Positions 51,254 through 60,474 of a stretch of 64,000 nucleotides of DNA are shown piece after piece; within the stretch, counting starts at the first letter, position 1, and the number at the start of each line of letters is the position of its first letter. The stretch is taken from positions 1-64,000 of the forward strand of contig NZ_JBHFQG010000007.1 of assembly GCF_041949975.1 (NCBI RefSeq), in the 5' to 3' direction. Source of the DNA: Alteribacillus sp041949975 (GTDB lineage Bacteria > Bacillota > Bacilli > Bacillales > Marinococcaceae). The translations under genes and the position numbers were made by a program. The notes below the pieces were generated by a model, which did no database searches, had not been told where the DNA came from, and saw only the letters and a program-made list of their open reading frames with translations.

Positions 51254-51397
51254 CTCTCTTAACCTGCCAGCCGCTCCTCGTGTGGGCAACTGTGCGACGC
51301 TGGTTTTAACACCAGCGTCCTTTATTATAAATCAAATTTTCTATTTACTCAACATCCCTTTTTTAACAAAAACAGGAATACATTTTTAATTATTATC

Positions 51398-52486
51398 TTA
51401 CGAAAATTGTTTAATAAATTGCTTGTCCATACGGTTTTTTAATTTCCATGATGATTTATTTAAGGAGTATTTGCTGCCTTTAATATATAACCCTTTTTTA
51501 TGGGCAAGATTAAACAGCATTTCTGTTTTCTTTTGGGGTGCAAATTTCTTCAGCTTCTTTTTCCCTTTTAGTTTTTTGACTATATTATCCTCTAGCACCG
51601 AGGCTTCCTGCTGCGTGTAAACACTATTTCGAGGAAGTTCTGGATAATCTTTTAATGTTACACAGGCACCGCTTGCAAAAATAGAAGGATCTTCGGGTGA
51701 TTGCAGAGTGGAAGAAACGAGCAGGAATCCTTTCTTATCCACTGGCAGTTTCGCATATTGAAAGATAAGTGGTGGTGTCGGACCGGTTAACCACAACGTT
51801 TCTCCATAAGGGATAACTCTATTTTCAGTATATAAAACATCTTCGTCCATACGTTCTACAGACGTATTTTCATAAATCATAATTCCTCTCTCATCTAAAA
51901 GAGTCAATACATCCTCACGAATATCTTCCTTTTCGTTTTTTAAAACAGGGCCATCACTAATTAAAGTAACAGGTGTTTTCATATGGTGCCTTTTTCTCCA
52001 CTCTTGAAGAGACAAAGCAAGCTCTACACCTGTATAATCTCCCCCTGCTATCACAGGGTATTCGGTACGTTGAAGTTTTTCAGCAGTTAAAGGAAATTCA
52101 TTGTTCCGATCTATAAAAAGCGCATAATCTTTAACTCCTGGAACATTAGGTTTTTCATGGAAAGACCCAATATTTGCAGACAGCAGATCATAAGATATAG
52201 ACTTTCCACTATCAGTGAGAATACTTTTTTGATTTTTATCTACTGCTGTTACTTTTTCCTCAAGAAAGCGACCTTCGTGTTCTTTACAAAATGCTTTTAA
52301 ATCGATTCTTATATCTTCTGTGTTGTATCTTCCTTCGGCATACCCAGAAAACATTCCGGAATAATACTGGTAACGTGACGGTGAAATAAGTGTCCAGTTC
52401 GTGTCTTTCAGCTTTCTTTTTTTCCAATTTTTCAATATGGATAAATTGGCATCGCCTGCTCCTATAAATACGACGTGCTGGCTCAA
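51398..52486 (-). CDS. FAD/NAD(P)-dependent oxidoreductase (NDH-2-like)
   Basis: This 362-residue pyridine nucleotide-disulfide-type oxidoreductase has FAD motif VVFIGAGDANLSIL at residues 5-18, and RYQYYSGMFSGYAEGRY near 38, a typical NDH-2-like segment. The second nucleotide site is PVIAGGDYTGVELALSL near 143. The IFASGACV FAD segment is near 270. It has no CxxxxC disulfide. Relatives are NADH:quinone dehydrogenases and the oxidoreductase domain fused to SelD in some bacteria. The lysine-rich C-terminus may attach it to the membrane. Confidence 0.82.
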   Translation of the reverse strand: MSQHVVFIGAGDANLSILKNWKKRKLKDTNWTLISPSRYQYYSGMFSGYAEGRYNTEDIRIDLKAFCKEHEGRFLEEKVTAVDKNQKSILTDSGKSISYDLLSANIGSFHEKPNVPGVKDYALFIDRNNEFPLTAEKLQRTEYPVIAGGDYTGVELALSLQEWRKRHHMKTPVTLISDGPVLKNEKEDIREDVLTLLDERGIMIYENTSVERMDEDVLYTENRVIPYGETLWLTGPTPPLIFQYAKLPVDKKGFLLVSSTLQSPEDPSIFASGACVTLKDYPELPRNSVYTQQEASVLEDNIVKKLKGKKKLKKFAPQKKTEMLFNLAHKKGLYIKGSKYSLNKSSWKLKNRMDKQFIKQFS

Positions 52487-52589
52487 CGTTTTGCCCTCCT
52501 TTGTTTTTTTCTGCTGCTATTTCCTGTCTTCCTTTTTTCGGATAATTACAAACACCTAAAATCCTAAACCAGAATTAGGATTACCTCGT

Positions 52590-53238
52590 TTACCAGCGAA
52601 GTGAATTCAGTACTTCTAGAATATCCTGTTCTTTTTCTTCACCGATATCCCACGTTTTTATTTCTTTTTTTAGCTCTGTCATCGACCCATGTCCTCTAAC
52701 AAACCCATTCATCGGGCCGTTATCGTTCCATTGACCAGTTCTTGATCAGTAAAATAAAGCTTTCTAAGAGATTCCACTACATGTTTATAACGCTTTAAAA
52801 AGTATTTTTGGTGATGATCTTCTGCTATATAAAAACAGTGAAAGGTTGAAACTCGGTTTGAATTTCTTTACCTTCCTTTTCCTCCCACTTGTCTTTAGAA
52901 TACAATGCTTTCTCTTTTTGCGAATCGTTATGGTAAACCAGAAGAGACATATATTGTCGATTACGAAAAAGAAGCTTTTGTAATAGGTTATGATTCTCCC
53001 AAAATATTTTTAATAATTGTTCATAGGAAATTACTTCCGGGTCAAAATCGATTTGAATAGATTCGGTATGATCTCCTATGTTTCGATAGGTAGGATTTTC
53101 TTTTGTGCCTCCTGTGTATCCTACTCGGGTGCTGATAACTCCTTGAATCTGCCCAAACTGGGCATCCGGCCCCCAGAATCATCCCATGCCGAAGGTGGCT
53201 GTTTCTATTTTCTTCCTTTGCAATGGACGTAATTGCAT
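52590..53238 (-). pseudogene. Peptide-methionine (S)-S-oxide reductase MsrA, decayed
   Basis: The MsrA signature GCFWGPDAQFG is readable except that the catalytic Cys codon is TGA (GMG-stop-FWGPDAQFG). RVGYTGGTKENPTYRNIGDH then follows intact. Two frameshifts come later: near 52845 (VF to IAEDHHQKYFLKRY) and near 52730 (to NGPMNGFVRGHGSM and on to ILEVLNSLRW). All three together make a pseudogene rather than a selenoprotein. The start has GGAGGGATG nearby. The full parent would have been about 215 residues. Confidence 0.85.
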
Positions 53239-53402
53239 TTTCATCCCTCCTTGCCTTCATGTTAGCTTGATTCGTTTTCTTCCTACAACCAGTTATGTTT
53301 TTCAAGTATTCACTTTTTTCTATCTTTTGGTTTAAAAGATCAAAAGAATACCCAAAATGTAAGAAAAACGGTGCTGTTTTGAAGCATGGGAGGTGAAACA
53401 GA

Positions 53403-55493
53403 ATGGATATAGCTGTAAGAAGAAATCAAAGGCCGAAAAAACCCGGATGGTTAAGGCTTTTCATAAGAACTTCGCTCTTAGCTGGAATACTTTGCACCGG
53501 CGGAGCATTGGCTGTAATTACAACTGCTGTAGTATTACAACCTCCTCCCATTCAAGTTCAGCAGTCCACCGTATTTTATGGAGCGGATCATTCTGTCATT
53601 GGTGAACATCATAATGGCCAAAAGCGATATTGGAAAGATTTGAAGGATATTTCTCCGGACCTCGTTAATGCTGTAATTGCAGTGGAAGACCGGGAATTCT
53701 ATCAGCATAACGGATTTGATATTCCTCGAATTGCTTCAGCGGTAGCTGCAAATATTAAAGCCGGCTCCAAAGCTCAAGGGGCAAGTACAATTACGCAGCA
53801 ATATGCGCGCAATTTATTTTTGACACATGATAAAACCTGGTCAAGAAAGTTTGAAGAAGCTTTTTATGCTCTTCGGCTGGAAGCTCACTATGATAAAGAA
53901 GACTTAATCGAAGGTTATTTAAACACGATATATTTCGGTCACGGAGCTTATGGAATAGAGGCGGCATCCCGCCTTTACTTTGATAAGCCTTCCAGTCACT
54001 TGTCTTTAGCAGAAGCCTCTCTGCTCGCAGGTGTACCAAAAGGACCATCTTATTACTCCCCTTTTTCCTATCCGGAAAGAGCGGAAGAAAGACAAAAAAT
54101 TGTACTGTCTGCCATGGAAACGACGGGGATGATTACTTCCGAAGAACGGCAGGAAGCTGAAAATGCTTCTCTTTCTATTCAGCCTCCCGGTCAGCTGGCT
54201 GATGATAGAACCGGCCCTTATTTTCAAGATTATATAGAACATGTGATTCAAGAAAACGAAAACATTGACCCTCAGTTAATAGACCGCGGGGGATTGCATG
54301 TTTACACGACCTTAGACCCAGAACTTCAGGAAAAAGCAGAAAAATGGGTTGAGCTTGAAATACCAAAAGACTCTGACATTCAGGGAGCCATGGCAGCAAT
54401 TGACCCCGACAGCGGAGATGTTAGAGCTCTGGTTGGGGGAAAAGATTACGAAGAAAGTACGTTTAACCGGGTAACTAATGCTGCAAGACAGCCAGGATCA
54501 GCTCTAAAACCATTTTTATATTATGCAGCTCTTGAAGAAGGCTTTACTCCCCTTACCTCCTTTCGCAGTGAACCTACAGAGTTTGAAACAGGGGAAAATG
54601 GAAAGACTTACTCTCCCGGAAACTATGGAGAAATGTACGCTGATGATTTTATTAATATGGAAGAAGCTCTTGCCGTTTCTGATAACATATTTGCTGTAAA
54701 AACACACCTTTTTCTGGGACCAGACGCTCTTGTAGAGACTGCCAAAAATGCAGGAATTCGTGCAAACCTTGACCCCATACCTTCTCTTGCACTAGGCACC
54801 CAGAATGTGAGAATTCTTGACCTGGCCGCTGGTTATAGCACATTTGCCAATGGAGGCCAGGCAGTAGAACCAAGGTTTATTCAAAAGATTACCGATGCAA
54901 AAGGAAATGTGTTAATGGAGCAAAAGCCGGATAAAAGGCAAGTGTTTGACCCTAAAAAATCCTATGTTATCACAGATATGATGAGATCGATGTTTGATCT
55001 GTCTCTTGAAAGTTATACATCTGTTACAGGAGCATCGATTGCACACCTGGTAGACCGGCCGCTTGCCGGAAAAAGCGGGTCAACGGATTATGACAGCTGG
55101 ATGGTTGGCTCTGCGCCTCAGCTGACGACTGCCGTGTGGGTTGGATATGATGATAATAGAGAGATGGATCATTCAAAAGAAGGTCAGATTTCTAAACGTA
55201 TTTGGGCGCAATTTATGAGCGAAGGGCTGGAGAACGAATTAAAAATGGCTTTTCCTCCGCCCGAAGGGATTATAAAAACGGATATTGATCCAGAGACTGG
55301 TTTGCTTGCGTCAGAGGAATGCGGAACTTCCAGAACGGTTGCTTTTGAAAAAGGCACCGAACCTAAGCGTTCTTGTACCGATGAGTTAGAAGAAGAAGCT
55401 AAAAATGGGGAAACACGTGAAGACCAGCGCGAGGACGAGCTGACTGAACAAAAAGAGAAGTTCTTCGACCGTCTAAAAAAATGGTTCCAATAA
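53403..55493 (+). CDS. pbpG: Class A penicillin-binding protein, PbpG-like
   Basis: This 696-residue bifunctional peptidoglycan synthase has a short cytoplasmic basic tail and one helix (about 22-47). The GT51 glycosyltransferase domain has AVEDREFYQHNGFD near 93 and GASTITQQYARNLFL near 126. The transpeptidase domain has PGSALKP (SxxK), SDN (SxN) and GKSGST (KSGT). An acidic C-terminal tail follows. In Bacillus subtilis the equivalent gene, pbpG (ywhE), has the same neighbours ywhD and ywgA and acts in sporulation. The direction relative to ywhD differs from the rest of the cluster here, which is on the minus strand. Confidence 0.92.
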   Translation: MDIAVRRNQRPKKPGWLRLFIRTSLLAGILCTGGALAVITTAVVLQPPPIQVQQSTVFYGADHSVIGEHHNGQKRYWKDLKDISPDLVNAVIAVEDREFYQHNGFDIPRIASAVAANIKAGSKAQGASTITQQYARNLFLTHDKTWSRKFEEAFYALRLEAHYDKEDLIEGYLNTIYFGHGAYGIEAASRLYFDKPSSHLSLAEASLLAGVPKGPSYYSPFSYPERAEERQKIVLSAMETTGMITSEERQEAENASLSIQPPGQLADDRTGPYFQDYIEHVIQENENIDPQLIDRGGLHVYTTLDPELQEKAEKWVELEIPKDSDIQGAMAAIDPDSGDVRALVGGKDYEESTFNRVTNAARQPGSALKPFLYYAALEEGFTPLTSFRSEPTEFETGENGKTYSPGNYGEMYADDFINMEEALAVSDNIFAVKTHLFLGPDALVETAKNAGIRANLDPIPSLALGTQNVRILDLAAGYSTFANGGQAVEPRFIQKITDAKGNVLMEQKPDKRQVFDPKKSYVITDMMRSMFDLSLESYTSVTGASIAHLVDRPLAGKSGSTDYDSWMVGSAPQLTTAVWVGYDDNREMDHSKEGQISKRIWAQFMSEGLENELKMAFPPPEGIIKTDIDPETGLLASEECGTSRTVAFEKGTEPKRSCTDELEEEAKNGETREDQREDELTEQKEKFFDRLKKWFQ

Positions 55494-55498
55494 TTAAG

Positions 55499-55615
55499 AA
55501 AAGCGCAAGCGCCCTAAGAAAGAGGACGTTCGGATAAATTCGTCACTTCCTGTGACAACGTTGAACTGACCCACCTCTTGTGGGCCTCCGAGAGGTTGGG
55601 CGTTGCAGCTAGACA
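55499..55615. repeat. bcr-like intergenic repeat, copy 3
   Basis: It starts AAAAGCGCAAGCGCC just past pbpG and ends GCAGCTAGACA. The tail GTGGGCCTCCGAGAGG with CTAGACA matches copy 1 (14429-14597). Confidence 0.72.
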
Positions 55616-55757
55616 TCAAAGGGCAAAATCATATACTTTCTTACCTTGTTAAAAAACTCGGCTTATCGCCGAACCCTTTTGGCGAAAGTCGTAGTTTGCT
55701 GCTTATAATGTTTACCAATCAAAAATTTTTATGCTTTTCTAACAGTGTAAATCAAAA

Positions 55758-55788
55758 CGTGCAAGAGGCTGTTTAGCACTCTTGCACG
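55758..55788. repeat. Strong inverted repeat between pbpG and ywhD
   Basis: CGTGCAAGAG and CTCTTGCACG flank 11 bases. CTTTGG follows on the plus strand, so it may end pbpG or ywhD transcripts. The rest of 55616-55909 shows nothing recognisable. Confidence 0.6.
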
Positions 55789-55909
55789 CTTTGGTGTCCT
55801 AGTTAAGTTGTGTGTGTATCTCTAGTGTATTGATATTTTTAATAAAGAACAATACGTCTACACATTGTTCAAAAATCGTTCATAGTTTGTTTACATTTTC
55901 ATTACGCTG

Positions 55910-56455
55910 TTACGATTCGTCTTTTATCTCTAGTGCTTGATGCAATTTCTCACTTGAATTCTCCCACATTTCCTCATTAAACCCTTTTAAAAAAGCTCCA
56001 AGAATTTTTTTAGACTTATTATCCATATTGTCTACTACAATTCGGCCTTTCAAGGATTTATCCATGTTGTTCACATGCTCTGGCATGCTTTTATATCCTT
56101 TACGAATTCGTTTTTCTTCTCTTTCTATAAGCATTTCACAAGCTGTAACACCCGTATAAAAAGGCTTGCCTTCTTTATGATCGACAGTCACCCATACCAT
56201 CCAATAGAGTCTGCCGTCTGGCACATCCTCTTTATGTTGAGAAAATTTAACTCGTTTTTCTACTTCGGATCGGGCGTGCAGAGCTCCCATATCTACGTAT
56301 GCGTCATTCCCTTCTGGGTCCACGATGATTGGTGACATGTTGTCTAAGCTTAAAGCTCCTACCCCATATCCTCCGTGACCGTCGGTGGAATCACCGCTTA
56401 ATATATTAAAACCGCCGCCTTTTCTTTTTTTATCGCCTTTATCAAAAAGATCCAT
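55910..56455 (-). CDS. ywhD: YwhD family protein
   Basis: This 181-residue protein is conserved across Bacillaceae, with no characterised activity. The N-terminal GGGFNILSGDSTDGHGGYG, then GALSLDNMSPIIVDPEGNDA near residues 34-53, and the MVWVTVDHKEG segment are typical. Its position beside ywgA and pbpG is as in Bacillus subtilis. Confidence 0.88.
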   Translation of the reverse strand: MDLFDKGDKKRKGGGFNILSGDSTDGHGGYGVGALSLDNMSPIIVDPEGNDAYVDMGALHARSEVEKRVKFSQHKEDVPDGRLYWMVWVTVDHKEGKPFYTGVTACEMLIEREEKRIRKGYKSMPEHVNNMDKSLKGRIVVDNMDNKSKKILGAFLKGFNEEMWENSSEKLHQALEIKDES

Positions 56456-56502
56456 ATGAATCGTCTCCTTTGAAATTAATTCTCTAATTTTATCATACGT
56501 TT

Positions 56503-57009
56503 TTAGTGCTTGTGTTTCAAAGAATCAATAAAATTCCAGGCTTCATCAATGTCTTCTTCAGAATAATTTTGGCTCTTTTTCAAGGTAAATACTTTCTCTT
56601 TCACCTCGGATTTTGGCAATTCGTCAAAGTAAAGCATGGTTGAAACTAGTTCTAAAAACTTAGAACTATTCTTGTTTAATTTCTGTACCAATTCAAATGC
56701 TTGGTCTTGAGGCCATTCCATTGGGAACTTTTCTAAAAAAGTAGTTCCATTGTCTGTCACCTTATAGCGATATTGATAGTAACCAGCTTTTTTCTCTTTT
56801 ATCTCTGTTACAAAGCCCAGGCTGCAGAGTTCTTCCACTCTTAGGGTTAACTCCTCCGAATAAGGGCCGTACATGTGAAATGTATATTTTTCTTGTAGAG
56901 GTAACTTCATTTTCTTTCCAATATATACGATTTTTTGCAGTTTTTTTCGGCCTACAATTTCTCCAGCGTCTTTCAGCAAGGTCATTATTTTTGCATGATC
57001 CGGCAACAC
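56503..57009 (-). CDS. ywgA: YwgA family protein
   Basis: This 168-residue YwgA-like protein has an N-terminal winged-helix pattern (AKIMTLLKDAGEIVGRKKLQKIVY), then FHMYGPYSEELTLRVEELCSLGFV near 44-67. It resembles the antitoxin SocA/Panacea-like fold used by several uncharacterised proteins. The GTG start has AAGGAGGATA upstream. It lies between ywfO and ywhD as in Bacillus subtilis. Confidence 0.85.
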   Translation of the reverse strand: MLPDHAKIMTLLKDAGEIVGRKKLQKIVYIGKKMKLPLQEKYTFHMYGPYSEELTLRVEELCSLGFVTEIKEKKAGYYQYRYKVTDNGTTFLEKFPMEWPQDQAFELVQKLNKNSSKFLELVSTMLYFDELPKSEVKEKVFTLKKSQNYSEEDIDEAWNFIDSLKHKH

Positions 57010-57061
57010 AGCTTATCCTCCTTCACCTGAAACATTCCCCGTATGTTTTATGTACGGCTTA

Positions 57062-58396
57062 TTAAGAACCGTTTGGATATTCTATTTCTGTTTTCCCTTC
57101 ATGTGCTTTCAATATGTCTTTAATTTGCTTTTTTTCATTTTCTTGACCTGGTGTATCGAGCCACTCATGTGGATAATACAACTTGTGGTCTGTCCGTTTT
57201 TTCCCCGAAATAGCTTCTACAATGTCCGATTCTCTCGATAATTCACGCAGTTTTTTATCAGGCATCAATAAATGAATCGGTATTCGCTCTTCCTCTTCTT
57301 CACCAGGTCGGTAAAAATCATACGGGAGATCGGACGAAGAATCAATAACCAAATAGTATTCCGGATCAATTCCCGCTTTTTGAAATAATTCCTGTAATTT
57401 CAACCACTCGTTCATTAGAAAATTTTGATCAAATTCCACGTATTTAAATAAACGGCGATTCATAAACCGTTGACATAAATCTCTTAAGATATCATCGTCT
57501 TCTTGCTGCCACACCTGGAAATAATATAAAGTTACGGATTCATCCAGCTGCAGATAATCCTCTAACGGTAGCTCCCCATTAAAAAAACCTTGAAAATGGT
57601 TAGGTGGCTGCTTGAAGGAATACCCGTCTTCCTGCAGAACTTTCACCCGCTGAAGTATTTTGCTTAAAATGACTTCAGCACTTCTTGTGACCGGGTGAAA
57701 ATATACTTGCCAATACATTTGGTAGCGGCTCATAATGTAGTCTTCAACTGCGTGCATACCAGTATACTTAATAACTGCCTGATCTTCAGTCGGCCGCATA
57801 ACACGTAAAATCCGTTCCATATCAAAATGACCATAGCTTACACCAGTATAAAACGCGTCCCTCTGTAAATAATCCATTCTATCTGCATCTATTTGACTTG
57901 AAATCATACTGACTACCAGTTTGTTAGGATAAGTTTTCTCGATCACATCTGCAACCTGTTGAGGAAAATCATCCCCCATCCTTCTAAGCACTTGGTTCAC
58001 TTCTGTGTCGCCTGCAATAATTTTTCTCGTCCACCACTCGTGATCTGTTTGAAATACTTTTTCAAAGGAGTGAGAAAAGGGGCCATGACCAATATCATGT
58101 AAGAGAGACGCACTTAAACAGAGCAAGCGTTCGTTTTCTTGCCAATGCGGCTTTCCTTCAAACACTTCAATAATCCGCCGCATGATTTCATACACGCCTA
58201 GTGAATGATTAAATCGCGTGTGTTCAGCACCATGAAACGTTAGAAAAGTGGTACCGAGCTGTCGAATACGACGCAGACGCTGAAATTCTTTTGTACCGAT
58301 CAGGTCCCATATAAGCTCATCACGAACATGGATATATCGATGCACTGGATCTTTAAATACTTTTTCTTCCTGCAGCTTGTGATTGCCTGTTGTCAT
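57062..58396 (-). CDS. ywfO: HD-domain phosphohydrolase YwfO
   Basis: This protein of about 444 residues belongs to the dGTPase-like HD superfamily. The metal-binding His are in HTRFNHSLGVYEI near residue 62-74 and LLHDIGHGPFSHSFE near 105. SSQIDADRMDYLQRDAFYTG near 160-180 carries the late Asp of the HD set. Bacillus subtilis YwfO is implicated in nucleotide metabolism, but the physiological substrate is not certain. ATG at 58396 is chosen for family length; an upstream ATG would add 15 residues. AAGGGAG is 14 bases upstream. Confidence 0.9.
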   Translation of the reverse strand: MTTGNHKLQEEKVFKDPVHRYIHVRDELIWDLIGTKEFQRLRRIRQLGTTFLTFHGAEHTRFNHSLGVYEIMRRIIEVFEGKPHWQENERLLCLSASLLHDIGHGPFSHSFEKVFQTDHEWWTRKIIAGDTEVNQVLRRMGDDFPQQVADVIEKTYPNKLVVSMISSQIDADRMDYLQRDAFYTGVSYGHFDMERILRVMRPTEDQAVIKYTGMHAVEDYIMSRYQMYWQVYFHPVTRSAEVILSKILQRVKVLQEDGYSFKQPPNHFQGFFNGELPLEDYLQLDESVTLYYFQVWQQEDDDILRDLCQRFMNRRLFKYVEFDQNFLMNEWLKLQELFQKAGIDPEYYLVIDSSSDLPYDFYRPGEEEEERIPIHLLMPDKKLRELSRESDIVEAISGKKRTDHKLYYPHEWLDTPGQENEKKQIKDILKAHEGKTEIEYPNGS

Positions 58397-58552
58397 GCCG
58401 CCGTTTCGCTCCCTTTTATGTCTGCTTCCAAATTCGTACATAAGTAACTTACTTCATTATACCAATTCGCTCCATTGTTAATCAAAAAGAATATCGTTTT
58501 CTGCCGCTCTCCTTTCTTTCTGAAGCTTGAAGATCGGATGGTAAATAGAAAA

Positions 58553-58582
58553 GGGATTGTCTCTTGCTTTCGAGACAATCCC
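58553..58582 (-). terminator. Terminator of the dicarboxylate symporter gene
   Basis: GGGATTGTCTC pairs exactly with GAGACAATCCC across 8 bases. On the minus strand CTTTTCTATTT follows. Confidence 0.9.
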
Positions 58583-58590
58583 CATAACAC

Positions 58591-59823
58591 TTACGCTGTT
58601 TCAGTTGTATTTTCTTTATTTTTCTCAGAACGATCAATAATATAGGCACAAGTAGCGTCTCCTGTAATATTTAAAGCTGTTCTAAGCATATCAAGCAGTC
58701 GGTCTACACCGAGAATGAGAGCAATTCCCTCAACTGGAAGGCCGACTTGCTGGAGCACCATGGAAAGCATAATTAAACCGACTCCCGGCACACCGGCTGT
58801 TCCGATACTTGCCAGGGTCGCTGTTAATACAACCATAACAAGTTGGGATAATCCAAGCTCAGCCCCATAAACTTGAGCGATAAATACCGTCGCCACAGCT
58901 TGCATAATGGCTGTACCATCCATGTTTATCGTTGCTCCAAGCGGCTGCACAAAACTGCTGACTGATTTGCTAATGCCGAGGCGCTCTTGGGCAGTCCTCA
59001 TGGAAATAGGAAGCGTCCCGCTTGAACTAGACGTACTGAATGCAACAGTCATAGCTGGGAAGAAATTTTTATAAAATTGAATAGGACTCGCTTTCCCTAA
59101 ACCTTTTATCGCAATACTATATGTGACAAGGGCGTGCAGAAGCAGTCCGAGAATAATAGTGATCATGTACATGAGCATTTGCTGGAGACCCTCGACTCCG
59201 GCATCTCCTATTGCAGAAGCAATTAAGGCAAATGCCCCGTATGGCGCCGTAAACATGACTACATTAACAAGGAACATCATTACTTCATTCCCTTGTTCAA
59301 GAAGCCTATGCAGTCCTGCTGTTTTATCCCCCAATTTAGCAAGGGCAATACCAAAGAAAATAGCTATTGCAATAATTTGAAGCATTTCGGCTTCTGCCAT
59401 AGCATTAACCGGGTTATCCGGAATAATGTTTAGAAGCGTGTCCATAATAGGCGGAGCTTCTTCTGCTTCAAAATTTGCACTTTGAGTATCAAATGCCCCT
59501 TCTTGACCCGGCTGAATTAAATAAGCAAGTCCAAGTCCAATCACAAGGGCAATAGTAGTTGTTATTAAATAAAACCCAATTGTTTTACCGCCAATTCTTC
59601 CAAGCTGGACCGGATCTTTTAAACTGGCCGTACCAAGCGCTATTGAAATAAACACAATAGGTACAACCAGCATCGTAATGAGATTCAGGAAAACTTGTCC
59701 TATTGGATTTAGAATGTACGTATCTAGTGCCCCAAAGAAATTATCTGGCACAAAGTTTAAAATAAGACCAACAATAACCCCTAACAAAAGAGCTGCCAGT
59801 ATTTTTTTCGTTAAATTTTGCAT
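58591..59823 (-). CDS. Dicarboxylate/amino acid:cation symporter (DAACS, GltP/DctA family)
   Basis: This 410-residue Na+ or H+-coupled symporter for glutamate, aspartate or C4-dicarboxylates has eight helices and two re-entrant loops. The serine-rich AFSTSSSSGTLPISMR near residue 263 and NMDGTAIMQAVATVFIAQ near 300 are the family's HP1 and TM7 motifs. A GAGGAG site precedes the ATG. The inserted acidic segment QEGAFDTQSANFEAEEAPP (110-128) is exposed outside. It is monocistronic. Confidence 0.93.
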   Translation of the reverse strand: MQNLTKKILAALLLGVIVGLILNFVPDNFFGALDTYILNPIGQVFLNLITMLVVPIVFISIALGTASLKDPVQLGRIGGKTIGFYLITTTIALVIGLGLAYLIQPGQEGAFDTQSANFEAEEAPPIMDTLLNIIPDNPVNAMAEAEMLQIIAIAIFFGIALAKLGDKTAGLHRLLEQGNEVMMFLVNVVMFTAPYGAFALIASAIGDAGVEGLQQMLMYMITIILGLLLHALVTYSIAIKGLGKASPIQFYKNFFPAMTVAFSTSSSSGTLPISMRTAQERLGISKSVSSFVQPLGATINMDGTAIMQAVATVFIAQVYGAELGLSQLVMVVLTATLASIGTAGVPGVGLIMLSMVLQQVGLPVEGIALILGVDRLLDMLRTALNITGDATCAYIIDRSEKNKENTTETA

Positions 59824-60055
59824 CAGTCTGCTCCTCTCTGTTGATAATCTTGTAGTTTTTGAGCTCTCCCTCCTTTTAGAAATTCCGTAAACTGTTTTTT
59901 TACAGTTTATTTTTTATGTATACAGCTTAGTATATAAAGTGTAAGTTTTTTCTAAATTTTTAAAATAAACCCCTTTGGCTGGTACATACAATAACCGTTC
60001 TTTCCTTGAACGGCAAATCTGATTTTCCACACACCAACGCCTGGCATATTTATTT

Positions 60056-60280
60056 TTATCGCTGAATTGTTCTCTCCATTTTCCGCATGAGCTGCTCTTC
60101 ATCCGGCGCTGCCATGGGACGATGATTAAGAAATACAAAAACTTTTTTCCGTCCAGGTACGCAATAAGATTGACAGCCAATATCCACAAAAGCCTCCGGA
60201 TCTATTTTTTTTAATTTTGGAAGCAGTGTTTTTAAATTGGTGGCCTGGCAATCATCACATATACGAAATTCATTCACCAT
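60056..60280 (-). CDS. DUF1450 small Cys-rich protein (YuzB-like)
   Basis: This 74-residue protein has a CxxC near the start (ICDDCQA) and a later CQSYC, the pattern of the DUF1450/YuzB family. The function is unknown; a thioredoxin-like or metal-binding role is plausible. The ATG at 60280 has GGTGGGAG; an earlier ATG adds four residues. It is divergent from lipL. Confidence 0.8.
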   Translation of the reverse strand: MVNEFRICDDCQATNLKTLLPKLKKIDPEAFVDIGCQSYCVPGRKKVFVFLNHRPMAAPDEEQLMRKMERTIQR

Positions 60281-60474
60281 AGCTCCCACCATTCCTTTCC
60301 AGTTTCTTCGTAACTAGATACCCTGCAAAGGCTGCTTTTAACGCACCTTAAAGTATAACACATGAAATGACGAACGCAATAACGACAAGGTGGTCATTTT
60401 TTCCCTATTTGTTTCGTGCTATAATCATGAAGGCTGCTTCATTTGGAAATTCCATAAACAAAAAGATCGGGGTT

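Noticed and set aside
53176..53184. TGA at the MsrA active site as a selenocysteine codon
   Set aside because: Two frameshifts further along the same gene make a functional protein impossible as sequenced. No SECIS-like hairpin was evident just after the TGA and no Sec genes lie in the window.
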